This document shows, one piece after another, positions 16,973 through 24,659 of a stretch of 64,000 bases of DNA (positions within the stretch are counted from its first letter, which is position 1; the number at the start of each line of letters is the position of its first letter). The translations under genes were made by a program, and so were the position numbers. The notes beneath the pieces were generated by a model. The model was not told the DNA's origin. It did not search any database and saw only the letters and a program-made list of their open reading frames with translations. The DNA is taken from contig JALSOH010000009.1 in assembly GCA_026986575.1 (NCBI GenBank), positions 203,444 to 267,443 on the forward strand, read 5' to 3'. The DNA is from Thermoproteota archaeon (GTDB taxonomy: Archaea > Korarchaeota > Korarchaeia > Korarchaeales > Korarchaeaceae).

Positions 16973-17432
16973 TTTCTTTAACATTCGATGACGTAGAAGA
17001 ATTATGGGCTGATGTGGGGCCATCAATGAGCAGTTCAGGATGGAGGGAAGCGTTCGATTTCTTGAAGAAGGGACCACCTCAATAAAATCAGGTGCGAACC
17101 TGAAAGAGGCAGCTAGACTCAGAAAAGAGCATGACATCGGTTTTACCGATAATTGAAGAGTCGGGGCCACTTGGTTGGTGTCCTATCTGAGGGGGACACA
17201 ACTAGGCTCTCATCTAGGGCGAGGTGTACTCCAAGGTATTTGGAAGTCGTGAGGACCGACATGATCATAGCGAGCGACGATACCGTAGCTATTACTGCCT
17301 AACTCCTAGACGAATAGGGATCGGGAACCTAGTAGTGGTAGGAAGGTGAATTGGAGGGGGTTTCCCACAAAGGCCTCCATAGGGTCCTGACCTGCGGTGA
17401 GGAGCCCTCCTCTCGTTCCTCTTCCAACCCTT
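16973..17432. other. Intergenic region with degraded coding remnants
   Basis: 460 bases with no intact gene. Besides the PIN-like fragment listed separately, a frame at 17153-17299 (49 codons, including GVLSEGDTTRLSS and YLEVVRTDMIIASDDTVAI) reads like the relic of a folded protein, but I cannot assign it. The rest is low in coding character. Confidence 0.35.
17040..17156 (+). pseudogene. Possible VapC/PIN-domain fragment
   Basis: A 38-codon frame from ATG at 17040 to TGA at 17154. The segment ANLKEAARLRKEHDIGFTD matches the PIN-domain region around the third acidic residue (helix, then IGFxDA), but the N-terminal Asp strand and everything after the Asp are missing. It is probably the remains of a deleted toxin gene, lying next to the intact VapBC pair on the other strand. 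The fragment is short and the call is tentative. Confidence 0.25.
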
Positions 17433-17882
17433 TTAGGATGAGGGCACCATACGCTGAAACTCGTAGGGCGTGATTACAAGGGAAGTGGACCATCCTCTAT
17501 CTTCTAGGAATTTAATGAAGCTCCTGTCAATTGTCAGGAAAAAGAGGTTTGATTCCTTGGCTGATGCATAGAGGAGGTTATCTATTAAGTCCTTGTGGCC
17601 AGAATCGTAAATTCTGAACGCCAGAGAGTAGGCGCTAGGTCCTGGAATCAGCAGGTCGTAAGTAAGCCTCACAGCCTCTAATCCCAGTTCAAACGGCTCA
17701 GAATTGAGTCCCAGTTTAGTATAAATCCAAGAAGCCTCCAACAGGCTCACTTCCATGTAATGGACCCTCACTTCCCTGAATAGGGGGATCACCTCTTCAG
17801 CTTCCCTTTCAACCTCCATGCCAAGGGTGGGTAGGAGGAATGTCGTGTCAATCAGCACGTCCAGCTTCTTCCTGTCTCTCAA
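17433..17882 (-). CDS. vapC: PIN-domain toxin (VapC type)
   Basis: A 149-residue PIN-domain protein. The acidic residues are Asp12 (VLIDTTFLLP), Glu49 (LLEASW), Asp101 (KDLIDNLLYASA) and Asp119 (FLTIDRSF), a full set for a metal-dependent ribonuclease. It is the second gene of a VapBC operon; its start lies inside the antitoxin gene, a 35-base overlap. The sequence is quite different from the VapC proteins at 4338 and 39934, so the three pairs in this window are not recent duplicates of each other. Confidence 0.88.
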   Translation of the reverse strand: MRDRKKLDVLIDTTFLLPTLGMEVEREAEEVIPLFREVRVHYMEVSLLEASWIYTKLGLNSEPFELGLEAVRLTYDLLIPGPSAYSLAFRIYDSGHKDLIDNLLYASAKESNLFFLTIDRSFIKFLEDRGWSTSLVITPYEFQRMVPSS

Positions 17883-18096
17883 GACTCTCCTCCTCCAGCT
17901 CTTCTAGGGTCACTTTGGCGACCTTCTTCCCATGTAAAGCCAACCAGACCGCGTCCTTCTTGGGTTCTATGATAATCTTCTCACCCTCGACCTTCATAGC
18001 TACTAAGGTTCCCTCCTCAATTCCCACACTCTGGGCGATCTTCTTGGGGATCACTATAGTCCGACGCCTCCCGACCCTTACCTCTACTACTGACAT
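17848..18096 (-). CDS. vapB: AbrB-type antitoxin (VapB)
   Basis: An 82-residue protein with an AbrB swapped-hairpin domain (VRVGRRRTIVIPKKIAQSVGIEEGTLVAMKVEGEKIIIEP) and an acidic helical C-terminal tail (TLEELEEESLERQEEAGRAD) of the kind that occupies the PIN active site. It is coupled by a 35-base overlap to the toxin gene. The start ATG (18096) is immediately next to a TCAGAAA/TTTCTGA symmetric element that probably serves as the autoregulatory operator and overlaps a TATA-like sequence. Confidence 0.85.
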   Translation of the reverse strand: MSVVEVRVGRRRTIVIPKKIAQSVGIEEGTLVAMKVEGEKIIIEPKKDAVWLALHGKKVAKVTLEELEEESLERQEEAGRAD

Positions 18097-18134
18097 CAGA
18101 AAACAACAACTTTCTGAAAATATAATATTTCTGA
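18096..18134. promoter_or_regulatory. Promoter/operator element of the second VapBC operon
   Basis: TCAGAAA at 18096-18102 is inverted relative to TTTCTGA at 18111-18117 (8-base spacer), and TTTCTGA recurs at 18128-18134. Between the last two lies AAATATAATA, which read on the minus strand is a TATA box at a suitable distance from the start codon. The arrangement suggests the antitoxin or VapBC complex occludes the promoter. The binding is inferred, not shown. Confidence 0.5.
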
Positions 18135-18154
18135 TTCTGATGCGTTCTACCAGC

Positions 18155-18847
18155 TCATTCAGTGGCCCTGCCGAGGAACGTCATTCCTGCCATCTTCCTC
18201 CTGTAGTCCTCCCTAGTGTATTCTCTGATGACCCCCCATCGCTTTGCGTCCTCTTCCTTGTCGAAAACTTCGAGTTCGAATAGATCGTAGGTCTTGCAGT
18301 TCTTCAGCTCCTCCTCCGACAGTTCCCCGCCCTCGAGTATTATCTTCTGGAGCCTGTTACCCACTACCCCATTGATCTCTCCCTCAATCCTTATGGCCTC
18401 GCCCTTTGCCTTCTTCAGGTCACCTTCCACCACGATCATGCAGTCTATGTCCCTTCCCATGTAGTAGCGGAACTCGTGGAGTCCCTCACCGCCCATCCTG
18501 TCGGCTATGATGAACTTCCTTACCTTCACCTCCCTCAGCTCGAAGAGGCGCCAGATGATGAACCAGCACCTTTCCTCCAAGTACTTCTTGAAGAACTTGT
18601 AGAACTCCAAGTAAACGAGGTCCAGCTTCTCTAAATCCTCGAACTCGAAGCCAGTGGTGAAGAGATACATGCACCTCAGGAACGTGCGTGGGACATCTGA
18701 TCTACTCAATTTCATTCCGTTATGGCTCAGTCGGGAGAGGGCGTAGTCAACAGCCTCTTCAACCATCCTCTCCAGCTTGTAAAGATAGTAATACTCTTCG
18801 CTCTCCTCTCCGATCTTGGTACCCTCTCCCGACATCACACGGCTCAC
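18155..18847 (-). CDS. Hypothetical protein, possible nucleotidyltransferase-like fold
   Basis: A 230-residue soluble protein. GTG at 18847 or ATG at 18835 are alternative starts. The N-terminal half is helical and aromatic-rich (LDLVYLEFYKFFKKYLEERCWFI). The middle contains YYMGRDIDCMIVVEGD, which resembles the strand carrying the DxD metal ligands of minimal nucleotidyltransferases, but the preceding GS motif is not clear. The C-terminus has a beta-rich part and a basic helix. Its position beside VapBC and a PD-(D/E)XK gene suggests an accessory or conflict role, but no function can be assigned. Confidence 0.5.
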   Translation of the reverse strand: MSRVMSGEGTKIGEESEEYYYLYKLERMVEEAVDYALSRLSHNGMKLSRSDVPRTFLRCMYLFTTGFEFEDLEKLDLVYLEFYKFFKKYLEERCWFIIWRLFELREVKVRKFIIADRMGGEGLHEFRYYMGRDIDCMIVVEGDLKKAKGEAIRIEGEINGVVGNRLQKIILEGGELSEEELKNCKTYDLFELEVFDKEEDAKRWGVIREYTREDYRRKMAGMTFLGRATE

Positions 18848-18951
18848 TACACCCTACCAGTAAAGAACATTTCGCTGTGGTAAGTTAACAAGGACCTTGA
18901 GGAACCGCTCGTTCGAGGAACACTTATATAAGCTCGAAGGAGGAAGATTCG

Positions 18952-19635
18952 ATGTCTCTCTCGGCCGAGGAGAAGAAAAAGTTCTTGAAAGCATTGGAGG
19001 AGGATGAAGAGTTCAAATTCGCAGTAGCTGGCCTGATCGGTTACAGGGAAATTCTTGAGCGCATAGTCGAGCTGGAGAGCGGCCAGAAGGAGCTGAAGGA
19101 GAGCGTGGAGGGGTTAAAGGAGGGCGTTGAGGGACTGAAGAAGGGGCAGGAGGAGCTGGAGAGCGGCCAGAAGGAGCTGAAGGAGAGCGTGGAGGGGTTA
19201 AAGGAGGGCGTTGAGGGACTGAAGAAGGGGCAGGAGGAGCTCAGGAGGACAGTCAACGTCATAGCCCACAGGTTCGGGGTTATATCAGAGATGTCATTCA
19301 GGGAGGGGTTGAGGCATGTCTTGGAGGAGGAGTTCGGCGTCGCTGATGTGGGCAGGTTCGTGATGGAGGACGATGAAGGTCAGGTCTACGGCCATCCGAG
19401 TGAGGTGGAGGTCGATGTACTGGTCAAGGACGGCAAGCACATCCTCATAGAGGTGAAGTCGAGGGTCTCGAAGGGAGACGTGGCCGAGCTCCACAGAGTC
19501 GGGAAACTTTACGAAAGGAAAATTGGAATTAAACCTTCTCTGGTGATAATAGGTGGTTTAATTGATGAAGGGGCCAAGGAACTGGCGGACAGACTAGGCG
19601 TGAGGATAATACCCGCTGTCGATTCATCTAGATGA
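18952..19635 (+). CDS. DUF3782-like coiled-coil protein with PD-(D/E)XK nuclease-like domain
   Basis: A 227-residue protein. Residues ~1-40 are helical and 40-105 are a coiled coil made of two identical 28-residue units (ELESGQKELKESVEGLKEGV...) encoded by an exact 84-base tandem duplication. The C-terminal ~110 residues have the restriction-endonuclease-like fold: EVEVDVLVKDGKHILIEVKSRV provides the Asp and the ExK of the active site, after a VNVIAHRFGVISE helix seen in this family. Archaeal proteins of this type are common and variable in coiled-coil length; their function is unknown. It stands alone, with a TATA-like CTTATATAAG about 25-30 bases upstream. Confidence 0.75.
   Translation: MSLSAEEKKKFLKALEEDEEFKFAVAGLIGYREILERIVELESGQKELKESVEGLKEGVEGLKKGQEELESGQKELKESVEGLKEGVEGLKKGQEELRRTVNVIAHRFGVISEMSFREGLRHVLEEEFGVADVGRFVMEDDEGQVYGHPSEVEVDVLVKDGKHILIEVKSRVSKGDVAELHRVGKLYERKIGIKPSLVIIGGLIDEGAKELADRLGVRIIPAVDSSR
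19069..19236 (+). repeat. Exact 84-base tandem duplication inside the coiled-coil gene
   Basis: Units 19069-19152 and 19153-19236 appear identical base for base, and a partial third unit begins at 19237 (GAGCTC instead of GAGCTG). Each unit encodes 28 residues, four heptads, so the duplication keeps both the reading frame and the coiled-coil register. Confidence 0.85.
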
Positions 19636-19734
19636 CGACACACTTGGGTAATCTCACCACCTTCTAAACCCCCTGATAGTCCCTTGGAGGGGGAACTCCA
19701 TCCCTCTCGACCTGGATTCGCCCAGAAAGAGCTC

Positions 19735-20112
19735 CTAACCCGATAAGCTCAGGAGGCGAAGATCATCCCTCAATACCACCGCCTCCCTCAGTATCCTCTT
19801 CCACCAAGCTTTCTTGAATTGAGAGAGGGCTTCTTGGGGTGTGAGGCACCTTATCTCGAATCTCGGAGGAAGGAGATCCACTATTAGGTCCACCCTCTCG
19901 AGGAACGGTACTCCCCCAAAGGCATCTGATATAACGATCAGGTCCACATCGCTCCATAGGTTGAAGTCGCCCCTAGCGTAGCTGCCGTATAGCAGGATCG
20001 TAACCTCTCCAAGCCTCTCTTTCAGTTTATTAGATAACCTCACAGCCTCTTCAATAACCGCCCTTCTCTCATCCCTCCTCCTCTCCAGCAATTTCCTCAA
20101 TCCTCGATGCAC
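19735..20112 (-). CDS. Minimal nucleotidyltransferase (MNT) of a HEPN-MNT pair
   Basis: A 125-residue protein with the nucleotidyltransferase motif LLYGSYARGDFNLWSDVDLIVI, giving the GS and DxD residues for metal and nucleotide binding. A third strand has VDLIVDLLPPRFEI. In characterised HEPN-MNT toxin-antitoxin systems the MNT protein is the antitoxin and inactivates the HEPN ribonuclease, in some cases by AMPylating it. The gene follows the HEPN gene with a 44-base overlap, a typical coupled arrangement. Confidence 0.85.
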   Translation of the reverse strand: MHRGLRKLLERRRDERRAVIEEAVRLSNKLKERLGEVTILLYGSYARGDFNLWSDVDLIVISDAFGGVPFLERVDLIVDLLPPRFEIRCLTPQEALSQFKKAWWKRILREAVVLRDDLRLLSLSG

Positions 20113-20491
20113 ACCTCTTCACCCCCTCCAGAACTTTCCTCGCCATGTCACGGGCAGCTTCGGCATCCTCCAAGCTGAAGAACTCGTAGGGAGATCCTCC
20201 GGGGAAGGCGTCAGGATATCTGGCCGGTATGTAGAACTTGCTCAGGTGAAGGACTTCCCCCTCGAGGTCGGAACCGCATATCTCCTTGAACTCCTCATGT
20301 AGCTTCTTGAGATCGTGGCTGAAGGCCTCCCTTCCAGCTCCCCTCAGGAGAGCCTTGAATGCTAGTTCAGCGGCCTGTTGAGCCTTGAAGCACGCCCAGT
20401 CGAAGCTGCCGTTCCTGATATCCGCTTCAATTGACCTGAGCGTATGTTCCGCCTGAGCGATCCACCTCCTGTACTCCTCCCAGTCAAACAT
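20069..20491 (-). CDS. HEPN-domain protein, partner of the MNT gene
   Basis: A 140-residue all-helical HEPN protein. The first helix pair has WIAQAEHTLRSIEADIRNGSFDWACFKAQQAAELAFKALL, the characteristic HEPN pattern, and the end has AEAARDMARKVLEGV. HEPN proteins of this class act as ribonuclease toxins or as partners of nucleotidyltransferases. A clear RX4-6H motif is not obvious (SKFYIPARYPDAFPG is at the expected region), so catalytic activity is uncertain. It is the first gene of the pair, starting at 20491. Confidence 0.83.
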   Translation of the reverse strand: MFDWEEYRRWIAQAEHTLRSIEADIRNGSFDWACFKAQQAAELAFKALLRGAGREAFSHDLKKLHEEFKEICGSDLEGEVLHLSKFYIPARYPDAFPGGSPYEFFSLEDAEAARDMARKVLEGVKRCASRIEEIAGEEEG

Positions 20492-20549
20492 CCGGTGAAA
20501 TGGGACTTTCTCTCCAATTAAAAATTCCTGATCGTGTTAACTAGCCTCT

Positions 20550-21128
20550 CTAGCAACCCGGCCTGACCAGCTTTCTCGTCACGGTTATGTGGTTGAAAGG
20601 CCTACCGTGCACCTCTTCGAAGACGAAGGATCCCATCTCAAGGCGAGGGGTAGTGTATTCCGGTCCCTCGGGTTTGCCCACAGTAATTATAGCGACTGGA
20701 ACCCTGTCTCTAGGAGCTCCGACAATCCTCAATACCTCTTGATCGCGAAATGCTCCCACCCAACAGGTCCCGTAGCCCAAAGCGTGGGCTGCGAGCATAG
20801 CGAATGTGGCAGCTATGGCGGCGTCCTGCAGCGAGTAGAGCCTCGCCCCTCTCCTCCCATAAATGGCCGCGGACCTCTCAGGGTATGCTAAGAAGACTAG
20901 GTGCACTGGTGCTTGGGCCATGAACATCTGATTTAGGGATGCCTTGGCCAGCTCAACCCTCCTCTTCCTATCCCTTACCACGACTATCTCATAGGCCTGA
21001 AGATTACCAGCTGAAGGAGCGGAGCATGCAGCCTCTAGTATCAGGTTCAAGTCATCTTCACTCACTTCCTCACTGGAATACCTTCTAACGGACCTACGCC
21101 TCGCCATTACGTCGAAGATGTCCGGCAT
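20550..21128 (-). CDS. Nitroreductase-family flavoprotein
   Basis: A 192-residue FMN-dependent oxidoreductase of the nitroreductase family. N-terminal RRRSVRRYSSEEVSEDDL supplies the FMN-phosphate-binding Arg residues; PSAGNLQAYEIVVVRD, LQDAAIAATFAMLAAHALGYGTCWVGAF and PVAIITVGKPE are family motifs. It probably uses NAD(P)H to reduce quinones, nitro compounds or flavin substrates in the cytoplasm. Length is normal for the family. It lies in a separate transcript 58 bases upstream of the HEPN gene on the same strand. Confidence 0.88.
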   Translation of the reverse strand: MPDIFDVMARRRSVRRYSSEEVSEDDLNLILEAACSAPSAGNLQAYEIVVVRDRKRRVELAKASLNQMFMAQAPVHLVFLAYPERSAAIYGRRGARLYSLQDAAIAATFAMLAAHALGYGTCWVGAFRDQEVLRIVGAPRDRVPVAIITVGKPEGPEYTTPRLEMGSFVFEEVHGRPFNHITVTRKLVRPGC

Positions 21129-21397
21129 CTCCCCTTCATAACTGACCGAGAATAAATATGTTCAGTTGCGATGACATAATGACTCATTGATGTAGAATTT
21201 CCGGTCGGTGATACGCGTAAATTCAGTTATTTCTCACACAAGAACAATTAAGAGGTTCTATCGCGTCACCACGGCATCTTTTCACGATTTCCGTCCTCGT
21301 ACTAATTTGCAATAATTTTGATTTGTCAAGGGATCTGAGATAAATGCGGAAGCTTAATATTAGAACGGTTCGTCCAAAAACAAAAGGAGGTGTTCTT

Positions 21398-22339
21398 ATG
21401 GATTCTAAGGGAGTTTTAGCCATAGGTCTGATTGTGGCCTTCATAATAGGTGCCGCGGTGGGCTACATTGCGAAGCCGAGCGCCCCAGCTGAGGTCAAGA
21501 CTGTCACAGTTACGAACACCATCACTCAGGGCGCTCCTGGGGCCAAGACCGTTACCCAGACCGTTACGAAGACGGTAACGCAGGCTGGAGCTGCGCCAGG
21601 AGGAGTGCTAGCAGAGATAAAGAAGAAGGGCAAGATAGTTGTGGCCACCTCACCTGACTGGCCACCGTTCGAGTTCATTGACCCCAAGACTAACAAGATA
21701 GTGGGTTACGAGGTCGACATAATGGAGGAAGTGGCGAAGAAGCTGGGGGTCAAGGTTGAGTGGAAACCCATGGACTTCGATGCCATAATCCAGGCGGTCA
21801 AGAACAAGGAGGTCGACATGGGAGTCAGCGGCTTCTCGGTCACTCCCGAGAGGTTGAAGGAGGTCCTGTTCACCATGCCCATTCACATAACCAAGGTCCA
21901 GCTCATAATGCTAGAGCCCAAGGCCAAGGAGCTAGGCATAACCACCCTTGGTTCGTTGGAGGAGGCGTTCAAGTACAACTTGGTAATAGGAACCGGTAGC
22001 GGAACCACCGAGGAGGACGAGCTGCTCCAGCTGGTGAAGCAGGGCAAGCTGAAGTCCTCGCAGGTGAAGTCCTACCCGGACTTCGAGGTGGCCCTCGAGG
22101 ACATGAAGAAGGGAACCATAGATGCCGTTTACGCGGAGACCCCGATCACCACCTACTGGAACTCCACCTCCGAGGTGCCGCTGAAGGTGGTGTACAGCAG
22201 GAGTTACTGGCCCGTGGCCTTCGTCCTACACAAGGATGCCATTGACCTGATGAAGGAGATCGACGGCATCCTAGCTGAGATGTACGCCAACGCGAAGATC
22301 GACGAGATAGCCGACAAGTGGGGAGTGCCCAAGGGCTGA
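21398..22339 (+). CDS. Amino-acid ABC transporter, substrate-binding protein
   Basis: A 313-residue protein when started at ATG 21398, which has a strong Shine-Dalgarno AGGAGGTG at 21385-21392; the open frame extends upstream but would push the signal inward. An N-terminal hydrophobic anchor is followed by a Thr/Val-rich stalk (TVTQTVTKTVTQ) in place of a lipobox Cys, typical of archaeal binding proteins. The periplasmic-binding fold of family 3 is clear: IVVATSPDWPPFEF, GYEVDIMEEVAKKLGVKVEW, FDAIIQAVKNKEVDMGVSGF. It is expected to bind polar or branched amino acids outside the cell. It is the first gene of a four-gene operon. Confidence 0.9.
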   Translation: MDSKGVLAIGLIVAFIIGAAVGYIAKPSAPAEVKTVTVTNTITQGAPGAKTVTQTVTKTVTQAGAAPGGVLAEIKKKGKIVVATSPDWPPFEFIDPKTNKIVGYEVDIMEEVAKKLGVKVEWKPMDFDAIIQAVKNKEVDMGVSGFSVTPERLKEVLFTMPIHITKVQLIMLEPKAKELGITTLGSLEEAFKYNLVIGTGSGTTEEDELLQLVKQGKLKSSQVKSYPDFEVALEDMKKGTIDAVYAETPITTYWNSTSEVPLKVVYSRSYWPVAFVLHKDAIDLMKEIDGILAEMYANAKIDEIADKWGVPKG

Positions 22340-22371
22340 GAGAGGCAAGGTAAGTTGAGGGAGGTCAGGCT

Positions 22372-23025
22372 TTGTTCACCCTCGAGAACTTCCTTTTTTT
22401 ACTCCAAGGAGTACCCAATACTCTGGCAATTTCTTTCCTCTCGTTCGCTCTAGGTTTCGCCCTCGGCATACCTACAGCCATAGTCAAGCAGTTTTCCCCA
22501 TACGGTCTGGGGCATGTGGCCGATGCCTACATTAGCGTCATGAGGGGGATCCCCGTTCTAGTGATAATGCTCCTCTTCCACTTCGGTATGGCAGGGATAA
22601 TCCCCGTTTTCAAGAGCGCTTTCCTATCCGCCACATTCGCCCTAGGATTAAGGAGCGGCGCCTTTCAGTCCCAGATATTCAGGGGTGCGATAAATTCCGT
22701 GGGTAGGCAGCAGATGATGGCTGCCACCTCACTGGGAATGAACAGATGGCAGGCATTCAGGTACGTGATCCTTCCGCAAGCCTTCATAGTGGCCCTTCCC
22801 GGGCTGGGCAGTGAGATAGCTTTGCTGATAAAGGACTCATCCTACGCATTCGTATTGGGTGTCTTGGAACTGACCAAGTATTCGGATATAGTGAGGAAGG
22901 CGACCAGATCCTTCCTTTACCCCTACCTGATAGCGGCCATCCTGTACATCCTGATCACCTTCCCGGTGGCCAATTACCTCGACAGGCTCGGGTCGAGGCT
23001 GAAGACAAAGTACGGTTTGAGGTGA
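22372..23025 (+). CDS. Amino-acid ABC transporter, permease 1
   Basis: A 217-residue HisM/GlnP-type inner-membrane permease. TTG at 22372 is used as start, with GAGGGAGGTC just upstream. The N-terminus FLFLLQGVPNTLAISFLSFALGFALGIP is the classic first segment of this family, and the coupling loop that contacts the ATPase is MAATSLGMNRWQAFRYVILPQAFIVALPGLGSE (EAA motif). It has five transmembrane helices and pairs with the second permease at 23770 to form a heterodimeric channel. It starts 32 bases after the binding-protein gene. Confidence 0.9.
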   Translation: MFTLENFLFLLQGVPNTLAISFLSFALGFALGIPTAIVKQFSPYGLGHVADAYISVMRGIPVLVIMLLFHFGMAGIIPVFKSAFLSATFALGLRSGAFQSQIFRGAINSVGRQQMMAATSLGMNRWQAFRYVILPQAFIVALPGLGSEIALLIKDSSYAFVLGVLELTKYSDIVRKATRSFLYPYLIAAILYILITFPVANYLDRLGSRLKTKYGLR

Positions 23026-23029
23026 TTCG

Positions 23030-23773
23030 ATGGGCGAGGTAGTTCTCGCGTGTGAGGGGTTGAAGAAGAGGTATGGGGACCTGTGGGTCCTCAAGGGTAT
23101 TGACTTCGAGATAGAGAAGGGGCAGACCAAGGTGATAATCGGGCCCAGCGGGTCCGGTAAGTCCACCTTCCTAAGGCTGATGGGCTTACTAGAGCCACCG
23201 ACCGAGGGTAAGATATACTTCGAGGGGAAGGATGTGTACGGCTCCGGACTGGACCTGAACATGATCAGAGCGAAGATAGGCTTCGTTTTCCAAGAACCGA
23301 GCCTCTTCAGGCACCTCACAGCGTTGGGGAATGTGAAGCTCGGCCCCAAGGTCGTTCTCAAGATGAAGGATGACGAGGCAGAGAGGAAGGCCTTAGAGGC
23401 CCTTAAAACGGTCAGATTGGAGGAGTGGTCCCATCATTACCCGGCCCAGCTCTCCGGCGGACAGCAGCAGCGGGTGGGTATAGCTAGGGCCTTGGCGATG
23501 GATCCGGACATAATACTGTTCGACGAGCCCACCGCCTCTCTGGACATAGAGCTCACTTGGGAGGTCATCGATGTAATGAAGGATCTAGCCAGAAGGGGCG
23601 TCACCATGCTAGTGGTCACTCACGAGCTCGGGTTCGCGAAGGAGGTGGCCGATGAGATCTTATTCATGGATGACGGGCGCATAATAGAGTCAGGTCCTCC
23701 GGAGGAGCTCTTGAAGAATCCGAAAAGTCCGAGGGCAAGGGAGTTCCTAAGGAGGCTCATCGGGGGGGTCTGA
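23030..23773 (+). CDS. Amino-acid ABC transporter, ATP-binding protein (GlnQ/HisP type)
   Basis: A 247-residue nucleotide-binding subunit. It shows Walker A GPSGSGKST near residue 40, a Q-loop VFQEPSLF, the signature LSGGQQQR, Walker B IILFDEPTASLD and the switch His in VVTHELGFAKEVAD. It powers import of polar amino acids together with the flanking permeases and the binding protein. It lies 4 bases after permease 1, and its TGA stop overlaps a probable CTG start of permease 2. The gene order (binding protein, permease, ATPase, permease) is a common archaeal arrangement. Confidence 0.93.
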   Translation: MGEVVLACEGLKKRYGDLWVLKGIDFEIEKGQTKVIIGPSGSGKSTFLRLMGLLEPPTEGKIYFEGKDVYGSGLDLNMIRAKIGFVFQEPSLFRHLTALGNVKLGPKVVLKMKDDEAERKALEALKTVRLEEWSHHYPAQLSGGQQQRVGIARALAMDPDIILFDEPTASLDIELTWEVIDVMKDLARRGVTMLVVTHELGFAKEVADEILFMDDGRIIESGPPEELLKNPKSPRAREFLRRLIGGV

Positions 23774-24471
23774 AGACGGCGGCACCTCTGGATCCCGTAT
23801 CATTCATCATCAGCTTCGTCACCGAGTACTATCCTTTCATCATAGAGGGGTTCCTCACTACCGTGGAGATGACGTTCTTGGGCTTGGCTGGGGGCTTCGT
23901 GCTGGGAATCCTCTCCGCTCTGGGGGATGTCTACGGAACCAAGCTGATGAAGGTGATTATCGCCGGCTATGTGGAGTTCTTCAGGGGAAGCCCACTGATA
24001 GTCCAACTCCTGTTCTTCTACTTCTCCATACCGGCCCTGACAGGCCTTAACTGGGACGCGTTCACCGCGGGCGCCGTGACGCTCATGCTGAACAGCGGTG
24101 CCTACCAGAAGGGCTACTTCAAGGGGGCGATAGAGGCCGTCTTCAAGGACCAACTGATGGCCGCCAAGTCGCTGGGGATGACCTTCAGGCAGACGCTGAG
24201 GCATGTGGTCCTACCTCAGGCCCTCAGGATAGTCATACCACCGTGGACCAACGAGTACATATCCCTCGGTTTAAGCACCTCCGCCCTCATAGTCCTCGGT
24301 ATCAGGGAACTCACTAACATATCCAAGAGCATCGCTGCCCAGACCTTCAGGCCGTTGGAGGTCTACCTCTTCGCTTCCGCGATATACTTCATCTGGATAA
24401 CTGTGTCGATGAAGGTATTCGACTGGATATACGAGAGGGTGAGGATCCCGGGACTGGAGGTGAACATATAA
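23770..24471 (+). CDS. Amino-acid ABC transporter, permease 2, probable CTG start
   Basis: A second GlnP-type permease. The conserved N-terminal segment (FVTEYYPFIIEGFLTTVEMTFLGLAGGFVLG) is fully encoded only if translation begins well upstream of the first ATG (23863) or GTG (23857). No ATG, GTG or TTG is available in frame from the preceding stop (23671) to that point. CTG at 23770 overlaps the ATPase stop as CTGA, mirroring the usual ATGA coupling, and gives 233 residues. The EAA loop MAAKSLGMTFRQTLRHVVLPQALRIVIP is present, and five membrane helices are predicted. If CTG is not used, the gene would lack its first conserved turn. Confidence 0.8.
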   Translation: MKTAAPLDPVSFIISFVTEYYPFIIEGFLTTVEMTFLGLAGGFVLGILSALGDVYGTKLMKVIIAGYVEFFRGSPLIVQLLFFYFSIPALTGLNWDAFTAGAVTLMLNSGAYQKGYFKGAIEAVFKDQLMAAKSLGMTFRQTLRHVVLPQALRIVIPPWTNEYISLGLSTSALIVLGIRELTNISKSIAAQTFRPLEVYLFASAIYFIWITVSMKVFDWIYERVRIPGLEVNI

Positions 24472-24608
24472 AAACAACGCGAGCCAGGCTAAGGACATCC
24501 CTCTTAACCTAATTTTGTATCTCGTAATAAGTAAGACGTCCCTGAGCGATCGCAATCAGCAGGTAGGGTGACGGATAAGGGACAACGGATCTTCCATATA
24601 TGAGGGAG

Positions 24609-24633
24609 TTTACTTTATTAAGAATAAATTTAA
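24609..24633 (+). promoter_or_regulatory. Promoter-like element of surface paralog A
   Basis: TTTACTTTATTAAG (24609-24622) followed by AAATTTAA (24626-24633), the latter starting 34 bases upstream of the ATG. The same combination appears before two other members of the family (54866-54891, 56808-56838). AAATTTAA is a plausible TATA box; the distance implies a leaderless or very short-leader mRNA. Confidence 0.45.
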
Positions 24634-24659
24634 GTTAATAAAGAGCTATACTTTCTCGG

